In this document: positions 7,814-15,871 of the stretch, piece by piece
How the letters are laid out: the number at the start of each line of letters is the position of its first letter
Position numbering within the stretch: position 1 is the stretch's first letter
DNA from: Flavobacterium psychrophilum
Lineage (GTDB): Bacteria; Bacteroidota; Bacteroidia; Flavobacteriales; Flavobacteriaceae
Direction: 5' to 3'
NCBI GenBank assembly: GCA_022729635.1
Contig: DZAU01000041.1
Location: 1 to 20,477 of the forward strand
Length of the DNA: 20,477 nt
Translations under genes and position numbers: made by a program
The notes under the pieces: model-generated
What the model was told of the DNA's origin: nothing
The model's database searches: none
The model's input: the letters and a program-made list of their open reading frames with translations, nothing else

Positions 7814-9718
7814 ATGAACAAAGTACAACCTTATTCCCTTTTTACAGATTTCGATATTGATTTATTCAAAGCAGGAAAACATTTCAGATTATACGAAAAA
7901 TTAGGCGCACATCTTATAGAAGTTGAGGGTGTAAAAGGCGTTTACTTTGCCGTTTGGGCACCATCGGCACGTTCTGTTTCTGTGGTTGGGGATTTCAATT
8001 ATTGGATTCAGGGTGAACACCAGTTGCAGGTGCGTTGGGATTCTTCAGGAATTTGGGAAGGATTTATTCCGGGAATGGAAAAAGGGTCAACTTATAAATA
8101 TAAAATTCAATCCAACAACGGTGGAATTATCACCGAAAAAGCCGATCCATTCGCTTTATATTGTGAACATCCACCACATACAGCTTCAGTAATTTGGGAT
8201 TTAGATTATAAGTGGAAAGACAAAAAATGGATGGAAACGCGCAAAGACCATAATGGTTTAGATAAACCCTATTCGGTTTATGAAGTGCATTTAGGTTCTT
8301 GGAAACGCAATGCAGAAGGGAAATTTTTGACTTACCTTGAATTAGCCGAAGACTTGGTAAATTATGTAAAGGAAACGGGTTTTACCCACGTTGAGTTTAT
8401 GCCTGTGATGGAATATCCTTATGATCCGTCTTGGGGTTATCAGTTGGTTGGGTATTTTGCGCCTACTTCTCGTTTTGGAAAACCACAGGATTTTATGGAC
8501 TTGGTCGATAAGTTGCATCAAGCCGGAATTGGAGTGATTTTGGATTGGGTTCCGTCGCATTTTCCTGATGATGCGCACGGTTTGGGATTTTTTGACGGTT
8601 CCAATCTTTACGAACATCCAGACCGCAGAAAAGGCTATCATCCGGATTGGAAAAGTTTAGTTTTTAATTACGGACGAAATGAAGTGCGTTCTTTTTTGAT
8701 TAGCAATGCGATTTTTTGGTTGCATAATTACCACGTCGATGGACTTCGAGTTGATGCTGTGGCTTCGATGTTGTATTTAGATTATTCACGTAAAGAAGGC
8801 GAGTGGGAACCTAATATTTATGGTGGAAGAGAAAATCTGGACACGATAAGTTTCCTTAAAGAATTTAATGAAGCCGTATATTCCAGTTTTGAAGGCGTTC
8901 AGATTATTGCCGAAGAAAGCACCAGTTTTCCAATGGTTTCAAGACCAACATTCGCTGGTGGATTAGGTTTTGGAATGAAATGGATGATGGGATGGATGCA
9001 CGACACCTTGCAATATTTTCAAAAAGAAACGGTGTATAGAAAATACCATCAAAATGATTTGACTTTTTCGATGACGTATGCTTTTTCAGAGAATTTTATG
9101 CTGCCTCTTTCTCACGATGAAGTGGTTTATGGAAAAAAATCCATAGCAGGAAGAATGCCTGGAGACGAATGGCAAAAATTTGCCAATTTACGGTTGCTTT
9201 ATGGTTATATGTTTACACATCCCGGAGCAAAATTGCTGTTTATGGGAAGTGAATTTGGGCAAAGTGCCGAGTGGAATTTCGAAGGAAGTTTAGACTGGCA
9301 TTTACTCCAATTTGGTTTTCACGAAGGCATCAAAAAAACAATAACTGATTTGAATGCGTTGTATAAAACGCAACCTGCATTACACGAAAAACAATTTAGT
9401 CCGGAAGGATTTGAATGGATAAACTACTCTGATCATCAAAATGCTGTGATGACTTTTATTCGAAAAGGAAACAAGCCAAAAGACGATTTAATTATAGTTT
9501 GCAATTTCACCCAAGTCGTTCGTCAAAAATACCGTATTGGTGTGCCAAAAAAGGGAAAACTGACAGAAATTTTCAATAGTGATGCAGTCATTTACGGCGG
9601 AAGCGGAGTTCAAAATCCGAATAAATTAACCATTGATGCATTTCCTTATGACGGCAGAGATTATTCTGTTGAATTGCTTTTGCCACCTTTGAGCGTGACG
9701 GTTTATAAATATTCATAG
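7814..9718 (+). CDS. glgB: 1,4-alpha-glucan branching enzyme (GH13_9)
   Basis: GlgB cuts alpha-1,4 chains and re-attaches the piece through an alpha-1,6 bond, giving the branches that glgA and glgE products need. The 634 residues hold an N-terminal CBM48-like domain (about 35-130, including VYFAVWAPSARSVSVVGDFN) and a GH13 barrel. Conserved regions are DWVPSHFP (244-251), GLRVDAVASM (nucleophile Asp314), IAEEST (acid/base Glu367) and PLSHDEVVYGK (Asp435). The Asp-Glu spacing of 53 equals that of the E. coli enzyme (405/458). A C-terminal beta domain follows. It lacks the extra N-terminal N1 domain of some long forms. It is 108 nt after mak with no clear promoter between them. Confidence 0.96.
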   Translation: MNKVQPYSLFTDFDIDLFKAGKHFRLYEKLGAHLIEVEGVKGVYFAVWAPSARSVSVVGDFNYWIQGEHQLQVRWDSSGIWEGFIPGMEKGSTYKYKIQSNNGGIITEKADPFALYCEHPPHTASVIWDLDYKWKDKKWMETRKDHNGLDKPYSVYEVHLGSWKRNAEGKFLTYLELAEDLVNYVKETGFTHVEFMPVMEYPYDPSWGYQLVGYFAPTSRFGKPQDFMDLVDKLHQAGIGVILDWVPSHFPDDAHGLGFFDGSNLYEHPDRRKGYHPDWKSLVFNYGRNEVRSFLISNAIFWLHNYHVDGLRVDAVASMLYLDYSRKEGEWEPNIYGGRENLDTISFLKEFNEAVYSSFEGVQIIAEESTSFPMVSRPTFAGGLGFGMKWMMGWMHDTLQYFQKETVYRKYHQNDLTFSMTYAFSENFMLPLSHDEVVYGKKSIAGRMPGDEWQKFANLRLLYGYMFTHPGAKLLFMGSEFGQSAEWNFEGSLDWHLLQFGFHEGIKKTITDLNALYKTQPALHEKQFSPEGFEWINYSDHQNAVMTFIRKGNKPKDDLIIVCNFTQVVRQKYRIGVPKKGKLTEIFNSDAVIYGGSGVQNPNKLTIDAFPYDGRDYSVELLLPPLSVTVYKYS

Positions 9719-9720
9719 TC

Positions 9721-9753
9721 AACAAAGAGATTTAGAGATTAAGAGTGTTTTTA
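9721..9753. repeat. Left arm of inverted repeat flanking the GxxExxY gene
   Basis: This 33-nt arm is complementary to 10183-10215 at about 28 positions. Its core, 9731-9753, matches the reverse complement of 10183-10205 at 21 of 23 positions. It begins just after the glgB stop (9718) and ends 22 nt before the GxxExxY start. Confidence 0.8.
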
Positions 9754-9775
9754 GATAAATAGAAAAGGGAATTAT

Positions 9776-10204
9776 ATGATTACAAAAGAATTTATAGACG
9801 AGTTAAGTTATGAGATTTTTGCGGCAATAATTGAAGTTCATAAACATCTTGGACCAGGTTTGTTAGAAAGTATTTATCATAAATGTTTGGCTCACGAATT
9901 AAAATTGAGAAATATAAATTTCACTTCGGAAACTTCATTTGAATTTAACTACAAAGATTTAGATTTAACGTCAGACTTCAGATGTGATTTAATTGTTGAA
10001 GATTGTATTATGATTGAATTAAAAGCAGTTCAAGAGGTTATCCCTTATTTTAAAGCAAAATTAATCAGTCAAATGAAAATTGCAAAAGCTCCTAAAGGGA
10101 TTCTTATCAACTTTAATGTGAAAAATATTATGTCAGAGGGAAAATGGGTGTTTCTAAACGAATATTACACCCAATTAGCCTATAAAAATACTCTAAATCT
10201 CTAA
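9776..10204 (+). CDS. GxxExxY family protein (PD-(D/E)XK nuclease-like)
   Basis: The 142-residue protein has the name-giving motif in GPGLLESIY (Gly28, Glu31, Tyr34). A nuclease-like acid pattern follows: Asp71 in FRCDLIVED and Glu81-x-Lys83 in MIELKAV, as in PD-(D/E)XK_3 proteins. The length is normal for the family and there is no signal peptide. AAAAGGGA lies 6-13 nt before the ATG at 9776. The family is widespread in Bacteroidota, often as single genes in unrelated operons, and its function is unsettled; a role in glycogen metabolism is not implied. The gene is enclosed by long inverted arms, the right one covering its last six or seven codons and stop. This suggests it was inserted between glgB and the GH31 gene. 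Confidence 0.9.
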   Translation: MITKEFIDELSYEIFAAIIEVHKHLGPGLLESIYHKCLAHELKLRNINFTSETSFEFNYKDLDLTSDFRCDLIVEDCIMIELKAVQEVIPYFKAKLISQMKIAKAPKGILINFNVKNIMSEGKWVFLNEYYTQLAYKNTLNL

Positions 10205-10215
10205 ACCTCATTGTC
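10183..10215. repeat. Right arm of inverted repeat flanking the GxxExxY gene
   Basis: This is the partner of 9721-9753. It overlaps the 3' end of the GxxExxY coding sequence and its stop codon (10202-10204). In RNA the two arms could pair and bring the ends of the small gene together. An imperfect direct repeat (CATAGTCAACAAA at 9714-9726 and CATTGTCAATAAA at 10209-10221, 11/13) overlaps the outer edges. Confidence 0.8.
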
Positions 10216-10323
10216 AATAAAAGCGGTTTTATCTCAGTGTTTTTTGTTTTTTGTTAAATGAATAAAACTATATCGTTTTCGTTAATATAGCCAATATTCA
10301 TAGCCCTTTTCAAAGTATTTTTG

Positions 10324-10331
10324 TAAGTTTG
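10324..10331 (+). promoter_or_regulatory. Candidate -7 box for the GH31 gene
   Basis: TAAGTTTG is a perfect match to the Bacteroidota -7 consensus TAnnTTTG, 38 nt before the GH31 start. No TTG sits at the expected upstream distance, so the promoter may be weak or need an activator. It lies downstream of the GxxExxY cassette, so the GH31 gene need not depend on read-through from glgB. Confidence 0.45.
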
Positions 10332-10369
10332 AACCCCATAAAAAAGAATACAATTAGACTAATAGTAAG

Positions 10370-12769
10370 ATGATTATAAACACAGAATTAGAGTACAAAG
10401 GCGATTTATTTCCGTCAAAAATAATCTCTTATGAGAAAGAAGTAGATTCAATAAGTTTTTATACAGATAACAGCATAATTCTGAAAGTAACCGTTTTAAG
10501 AGACAGTTTAATACGTTTTAGATTCACAACAAAAGGCTATTTCAGCAATGATTTTTCGTATGCTATTGATAAAAGCCATTCTCACGGTTATAATTTTCTT
10601 GAGGTTTCAGAAGAAGCAGATTTCTACCAAATAAAAACTAGCAAAGTGCAGTGCCGAATTCAAAAAGCCGATTTGAGATTGTCTATTCTTGATTTGAACA
10701 ACACTGTTATTTTAGAGGATGAAAAAGGTTTTCATTGGGAAGAAAGTTATGAATTTGGCGGGAATATTGTAAAAATGAGTAAAACTTCAAAAGATGGAGA
10801 ATGTTTTTACGGACTAGGAGATAAAGCAACCCAACTGAATCTAAAAGGAAAACGATTAGAAAATTTTGCCACTGATCAATACGCCTTTGTGAAAGACCAA
10901 GATCCATTATATAAAGTGGTTCCGTTTTATATTGGACTTCAAAATAAACAATCCTACGGAATTTTCTTCGACAATACATTTAAATCTCATTTTGATTTTT
11001 GTCATGAACGCAGAAATGTTACCAGTTTCTGGGCAGAAGGTGGCGAAATGAATTACTATTTTATTTATGGCCCACAGATGCAGGATGTAGTTATAACCTA
11101 TACTGATTTGACCGGAAAACCTGAATTGCCACCACTTTGGACACTTGGTTATCATCAATGTAAATGGAGTTATTTTCCCGAAAGCAATGTAAAAGAAATC
11201 ACTTCAAAATTTAGAGAATTGCGAATTCCTTGCGATGCTATTTATTTAGACATTGATTATATGGAAGGGTTTCGCTGTTTTACCTGGAATAAGGAATATT
11301 TTCCCGATCCAAAAAGAATGGTGGCAGAACTCGCCGAAGACGGATTTAAAACCATTGTAATTATTGATCCAGGTATAAAAATCGACAAAGAATATTCTGT
11401 TTATAAAGAAGCTTTAGAAAAAAATTACTTCTGCAGAAGAGCCGATGGTCCTTATATGAAAGGAAAAGTATGGCCTGGAGAATGTAATTTTCCTGATTTT
11501 ACAAATCCCGTGGTTAGAGAATGGTGGGCAGGATTATTCAAAGAATTAATTTCGGATATTGGCGTAAAAGGAGTTTGGAATGATATGAATGAACCTGCGG
11601 TTATGGAAGTTCCAAACAAAACTTTCCCAATGGATGTACGTCACGTGTACGACGGAAATCCTTGTAGTCATAGAAAAGCGCACAACATTTATGGAACCCA
11701 AATGGCAAGAGCCACGTATCACGGTGTGAAAAGATTCGCCTACCCAAAACGTCCTTTTGTTATCACTCGCTCTGCTTATTCTGGTGCACAACGCTATACT
11801 TCATCGTGGACAGGCGATAATGTGGCGACTTGGGAACATTTGTGGATTGCGAATATTCAAATGCAACGAATGAGTATTTCCGGAATGGGTTTTACAGGTT
11901 CAGATATTGGCGGATTTGCCGAGCAACCTACAGGAGAATTGTATGCGCGCTGGATTCAATTAGGTGTTTTTCATCCATTTTGCAGAACGCATTCTTCTGG
12001 CGATCACGGCGATCAAGAACCTTGGTCTTTCGATGAGGAAGTTATTGATATCACTCGAAAGTTTGTCAATTTGCGTTACCAATTGTTGCCCTATTTATAC
12101 ACTATGTTTTGGCAATATATCGAAGAAGGTGTTCCAATGTTGAAACCTTTGGTGTATTATGATCAAGAAGATATTCAAACCCATTATCGCAATGATGAAT
12201 TTATTTTTGGCAACCAAATTTTAGTTTGCCCAATTCTTGAACCAAATTCTCTAGGAAGAAGAATGTATATTCCTCGTGGTCAATGGTATAATTACTGGAC
12301 AAACGAGTTGATTTCCGGAGGAAAAGAAGTTTGGGTCGATACTAAATTCGACCAAATTCCAATTTTTGTAAAAGCCGGCACCATAATTCCTAAATATCCG
12401 GTGCAACAATACGTGGGCGAATTAGAGTTTGATGAGTTGACTTTAGATTTATATTTTAAGGAAGGCAAGGAAAAATCGTTTGTTTATGAGGATGCACAAG
12501 ACGGTTACGATTATAAAAAAGGACGATATAGTTATTTGTCATTTCAAACAATTGGCAAGGAAAAAGAACTCATCGTTCAATTGCACAAAGAAGGAAAATA
12601 CGATACGAATTATTCAAAATATAGAATTAAATTTTTTGGATTACCTTTCAAAATAAAGAAAATTGAAATTGATAATGAAGAATTTACATTTGACAAAATG
12701 GCTTTAGAGAAAGAAAATTATCTGATTCTAGACAAAGAATTTTCTGAATTACACATTTTTGGAGAATAG
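10370..12769 (+). CDS. GH31 alpha-glucosidase
   Basis: This 799-residue glycoside hydrolase releases glucose, or transfers it, from the non-reducing ends of alpha-glucosides. Visible are an N-terminal beta domain (about 30-235), the barrel opening PPLWTLGYHQCKWSY (254-268), YLDIDYMEGF (292-301), the nucleophile motif WNDMNEP (Asp405), the acid/base in SSWTGDN (Asp483), then FTGSDIGGF and FCRTHSSGDHGDQEPW. C-terminal beta domains follow. There is no signal peptide, so it is probably cytoplasmic and acts on maltose, maltodextrin or glycogen ends. The family includes alpha-glucosidases, xylosidases and others. The SDIGGF and WNDMNEP forms and the glycogen context favour alpha-glucosidase. It is the last gene of the plus-strand cluster and ends at a strong terminator. 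Confidence 0.92.
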   Translation: MIINTELEYKGDLFPSKIISYEKEVDSISFYTDNSIILKVTVLRDSLIRFRFTTKGYFSNDFSYAIDKSHSHGYNFLEVSEEADFYQIKTSKVQCRIQKADLRLSILDLNNTVILEDEKGFHWEESYEFGGNIVKMSKTSKDGECFYGLGDKATQLNLKGKRLENFATDQYAFVKDQDPLYKVVPFYIGLQNKQSYGIFFDNTFKSHFDFCHERRNVTSFWAEGGEMNYYFIYGPQMQDVVITYTDLTGKPELPPLWTLGYHQCKWSYFPESNVKEITSKFRELRIPCDAIYLDIDYMEGFRCFTWNKEYFPDPKRMVAELAEDGFKTIVIIDPGIKIDKEYSVYKEALEKNYFCRRADGPYMKGKVWPGECNFPDFTNPVVREWWAGLFKELISDIGVKGVWNDMNEPAVMEVPNKTFPMDVRHVYDGNPCSHRKAHNIYGTQMARATYHGVKRFAYPKRPFVITRSAYSGAQRYTSSWTGDNVATWEHLWIANIQMQRMSISGMGFTGSDIGGFAEQPTGELYARWIQLGVFHPFCRTHSSGDHGDQEPWSFDEEVIDITRKFVNLRYQLLPYLYTMFWQYIEEGVPMLKPLVYYDQEDIQTHYRNDEFIFGNQILVCPILEPNSLGRRMYIPRGQWYNYWTNELISGGKEVWVDTKFDQIPIFVKAGTIIPKYPVQQYVGELEFDELTLDLYFKEGKEKSFVYEDAQDGYDYKKGRYSYLSFQTIGKEKELIVQLHKEGKYDTNYSKYRIKFFGLPFKIKKIEIDNEEFTFDKMALEKENYLILDKEFSELHIFGE

Positions 12770-12791
12770 TTTTCGGTTAAATTTGGACATA

Positions 12792-12829
12792 AAAAAAGGG
12801 CAATCTAAGTGATGAGATTGCCCTTTTTT
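12792..12829. terminator. Bidirectional terminator between GH31 and GH57 genes
   Basis: Perfect 15-bp arms at 12792-12806 and 12815-12829 enclose an 8-nt loop. The G/C-containing core (GGGCAATCT) is flanked by A-run and T-run, giving a U-tract in both directions. It lies 22 nt after the GH31 stop and 11 nt beyond the end of the converging GH57 gene. Confidence 0.92.
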
Positions 12830-12840
12830 ATGAATGGGAT

Positions 12841-15657
12841 TTATTTTTTTATGATCTGTTTGAAAACGGTTTTTCTATCTTCAGTAATCATTTTTACGAT
12901 ATAAGTTCCGGGAGTCAAATTACCTAATTCGATTTGCTGGTTACTGCCGATGCTTTGAAAAGAAACCAATTTTCCCTGAATATCAAAAACGCCAGCTTCA
13001 CTTACTTTGTTTTGGGATTCAATTTTTAGAGTTCCATAAGTGGGATTTGGGTAAAGAATAAAATCATTTTTAAAAAATTCTTTTTCTGAAATTGATAAAG
13101 TAACATCATTATAACTGGAATCAAACCATTTATCAGCCGTAATTCCGGTTAAATCTGGACTCTGAATGTTACCTGCTTGGTTTCTGAAAATCACATTTAC
13201 CGAGGTTACACCAGCAAAAGTATATTTGTACCAACCATCTGTATCAGCAGTCATAGCAATTGATTGTGCCCAAGTGATGGACGGAACTGCACCAGAAGGC
13301 AATGCCGACCAATAATAGATTTTTGGAATTCCCCAGCTTGCTAATGGTTTGAAATAAACCGTTATAGGAGTTATTGCTCCGACAGTAAATTTTTGAGTTG
13401 CCGTGCTTTGGTTTCCATCGACATCAACGGCTAGAATGTTGAAAGTTGTAGTTTCTGTGATGTTAATAGTTTTGGTCGAAATAAAATTTGCCGACGAAGT
13501 AGTTGGTGTGCTTCCATCGGTTGTGTAATACACTTTCGGACTTGGATCAGTCGAATCAGTAGCTGTGATTATTACATCTATTGGATTTGCAGAATAATTA
13601 GATGCTGGTTCAAAAGCAATTTTTGGAGCGACATCTAAATTTTTCCCTACCCAAACATGCTGAATTTTAGATTTGGTAATATTACCATTATTATCAGTAA
13701 CTTCAACGTAATAATCTAATAGTTTTTCAGATATTCCGGCAATTTCTCCGTAGTATTGATTGGCTATAACCGTTGGTAACATGTATAAATCTGCTTGAGT
13801 GTTGCTGGTAATATTTCCTTTTGGAAAAATTCTTTCAGTCATTGGCAAAGTTACCCAATTTCCCACTTCGTTTCCACCAATATATGTTTCGTTATGGTTA
13901 GAATTCAGATTGTTTTTACCATCAGTATCAATCCTGTATTTCAATTCTGATTTTTGAACACCGCTAACATCATAAGCAAAAGTATAAACGGTAAAATCAG
14001 CCGAATTTAGGAATTCTTTGTAGCCATAAGGTGCACCATATCCTTTTTCGCCCGGATTATAAGGCCAACGTTGTGGAATAAATACGGAAGGTTTTGTATT
14101 GTCAACTCCTGGATGTGCATCCAATGTTGGTTTTGCAAACTGAACACATTTATTCACCGCAAGTGTAGTTTTTATTTCTAAATCTTCGGCAAGACCATAA
14201 TAGGCATTTCCGCTATCGTAACCCGCCATCAGAAAGTGCCAAGCTTTTTCGGCTGGACTAATTGCTGCTGTTGGATTCACAATTTCACTCATTCGAAGAT
14301 TATTTCCTTCTAATTGTTCTGCCATAATTGCATGATTTTCACCAGCAGTTGTGATGGCTTGATTCATCATATCTTCTGTCCAGCCAGTCGGATTAAATTT
14401 GTAATTGGAATCATAAAAAGGCCAGAGCCAGTTAGCAAATTGCGGATGTCCAAAATCGCCGTCGGCATTTACCCAAGCTCCATCTTCTACGTGAACAACT
14501 TCAGCATCTGGAACGGGATGATCATTCAAATATTGAGGAATTGTAGTTGGCACATAACCTGAACTTGCCGCTGAGTGTGAAAAATTTGTCACAGATTCAT
14601 TATAATAGGAAGAACCTCCGCCCCAAGCATTGTCGCCATCGTGAGCAAACAGTACCAAAGGTGGCCTTGGCGAAGTAGAAGCTTGGGCAGCAACCGGAGC
14701 AATTAAGTTGGTTCCAATAGCAGCATAACCATCTTCGTAGCTCTCGTAATCGGCCATTGGCACAACCGTAATTTTATATTCTTGGGCGGTTTCTGGATCA
14801 ATATATTTAGATTTATAAGGCAAATAACAATAAGGAACTGCAAATTCGCCACCACGTGCATCTTTCTGGGCAGAAAACCAATTGGTTCCGTTGGTATCTA
14901 CTCGATCGGCTTTGTTTGGATAATCACACATAGAACCTCCAGAACCCGCTTTTATGGGATAATTATTTAGTGTTCGAGCCAAGTGACTATTAGCAATCAC
15001 TGACCATTCGATGCCACATTCTGTCAGAGTTTTTATAATTCTTTCAGAAAATGCACATTCTGCTGGCCAATATCCTTTGGAATCATGTGATCCAAATAAT
15101 TGTGTAGAATAGTATTGGTGCGCTTTTATTTCTTTTGTCAATGCCTCATCACTCATTAATGGTGAAAGTGCGTGATGCATTGTAAACGAAACCATTTCCA
15201 TTCTCGGAAAATTTCCTGATGTTTTCCAAGCTTTGGCATCTTTAATATTTTGAATCCAAGAATTATTATATCCCCATTGATTATATTGAGCTAATTGATT
15301 GACATTTTCTAATAAGGAACCACCATAAGTGATTTGAGCACCAGATTCCGGCAAATCCCGAATAGAATTAATAGCATTTTTTGGGGCATATTGATAAGCT
15401 GCAACTCTATCACCAGCACCGAAAATTTCTTGTAGATTATTTGTTGGGTGTGCCAATCCGTTAATATCGTTATTGCCCCCAGAAAATTTTAAATCTTGTG
15501 ATTCTTTAACAATTTGGTACCGATTCGGATTTAAAACACTTACATCTCCCCAATATGTTGGTTGATGTAAATGCCACAAATAAGTTGTATGTACTTGTGC
15601 TTGGGAATTTAAGAAACATGTAAAAATGAGGATTAGTAGGAATATTTTTTTAATCAT
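12841..15657 (-). CDS. Secreted GH57 amylase-like enzyme with starch-binding and T9SS domains
   Basis: The 938-residue protein starts with a signal peptide (hydrophobic 5-16, cleavage likely near SQA/Q at 20-21). A GH57 catalytic domain follows: LWHLHQP (27-33), GYWPAECAF with likely nucleophile Glu200, and LFAHDGDNAWGG with likely acid/base Asp340. Residues 550-670 look like a beta-sandwich. Residues 675-757 resemble a chitobiase C-terminal/Fn3-type domain (YYTTDGSTPTT). Residues 766-855 resemble the CBM26 starch-binding module (VYFKPLASWGIPKIYYW, GWYKYTF, NVIFRNQAG). The tail from 867, LYPNPTYGTLKIES to the final KQIIKK, is a type A T9SS sorting domain. It is therefore exported across the outer membrane, probably to attack starch-like glucans outside the cell. 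GH57 also contains glucanotransferases and branching enzymes, so the exact reaction is open. Confidence 0.88.
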   Translation of the reverse strand: MIKKIFLLILIFTCFLNSQAQVHTTYLWHLHQPTYWGDVSVLNPNRYQIVKESQDLKFSGGNNDINGLAHPTNNLQEIFGAGDRVAAYQYAPKNAINSIRDLPESGAQITYGGSLLENVNQLAQYNQWGYNNSWIQNIKDAKAWKTSGNFPRMEMVSFTMHHALSPLMSDEALTKEIKAHQYYSTQLFGSHDSKGYWPAECAFSERIIKTLTECGIEWSVIANSHLARTLNNYPIKAGSGGSMCDYPNKADRVDTNGTNWFSAQKDARGGEFAVPYCYLPYKSKYIDPETAQEYKITVVPMADYESYEDGYAAIGTNLIAPVAAQASTSPRPPLVLFAHDGDNAWGGGSSYYNESVTNFSHSAASSGYVPTTIPQYLNDHPVPDAEVVHVEDGAWVNADGDFGHPQFANWLWPFYDSNYKFNPTGWTEDMMNQAITTAGENHAIMAEQLEGNNLRMSEIVNPTAAISPAEKAWHFLMAGYDSGNAYYGLAEDLEIKTTLAVNKCVQFAKPTLDAHPGVDNTKPSVFIPQRWPYNPGEKGYGAPYGYKEFLNSADFTVYTFAYDVSGVQKSELKYRIDTDGKNNLNSNHNETYIGGNEVGNWVTLPMTERIFPKGNITSNTQADLYMLPTVIANQYYGEIAGISEKLLDYYVEVTDNNGNITKSKIQHVWVGKNLDVAPKIAFEPASNYSANPIDVIITATDSTDPSPKVYYTTDGSTPTTSSANFISTKTINITETTTFNILAVDVDGNQSTATQKFTVGAITPITVYFKPLASWGIPKIYYWSALPSGAVPSITWAQSIAMTADTDGWYKYTFAGVTSVNVIFRNQAGNIQSPDLTGITADKWFDSSYNDVTLSISEKEFFKNDFILYPNPTYGTLKIESQNKVSEAGVFDIQGKLVSFQSIGSNQQIELGNLTPGTYIVKMITEDRKTVFKQIIKK

Positions 15658-15738
15658 AATGTAATGTTTTTTGTTTAAATTTGATTTAGAGTTTGTTAAA
15701 TTATTAAAAATTAATCATTATTTTTAGTTTTAATTTTT

Positions 15739-15749
15739 GTTGACTCAAC
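15739..15749. promoter_or_regulatory. Small palindrome upstream of the GH57 gene
   Basis: GTTGACTCAAC is a perfect palindrome around one central base, 82 nt before the GH57 start. It could be an operator for a sugar-responsive regulator, but nothing else in the window supports this. I see no clear TAnnTTTG box on the minus strand in this gap. Confidence 0.25.
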
Positions 15750-15799
15750 TATTACGTTATAGTGTTTACAACTTTTTGATCTTAAGAATTTTGAAAACA

Positions 15800-15836
15800 A
15801 AAAATCCATCTGAAAATTATTTTCAAACGGATTTTT
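15800..15836 (-). terminator. Terminator of the PLP-enzyme operon
   Basis: The 17-nt arms at 15800-15816 and 15820-15836 match at 15 positions around a 3-nt loop, with A/T-run ends. It lies 36 nt beyond the stop of the PLP-enzyme gene (ending at 15872), in its direction of transcription. Confidence 0.8.
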
Positions 15837-15871
15837 AAAGATCAAGTATTTATTAGATTCTGGAAATGGGT

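Noticed and set aside
9776..10204. Role of the GxxExxY protein in glycogen metabolism
   Set aside because: The family occurs in many unrelated contexts, and the flanking inverted repeat points to insertion rather than shared function.
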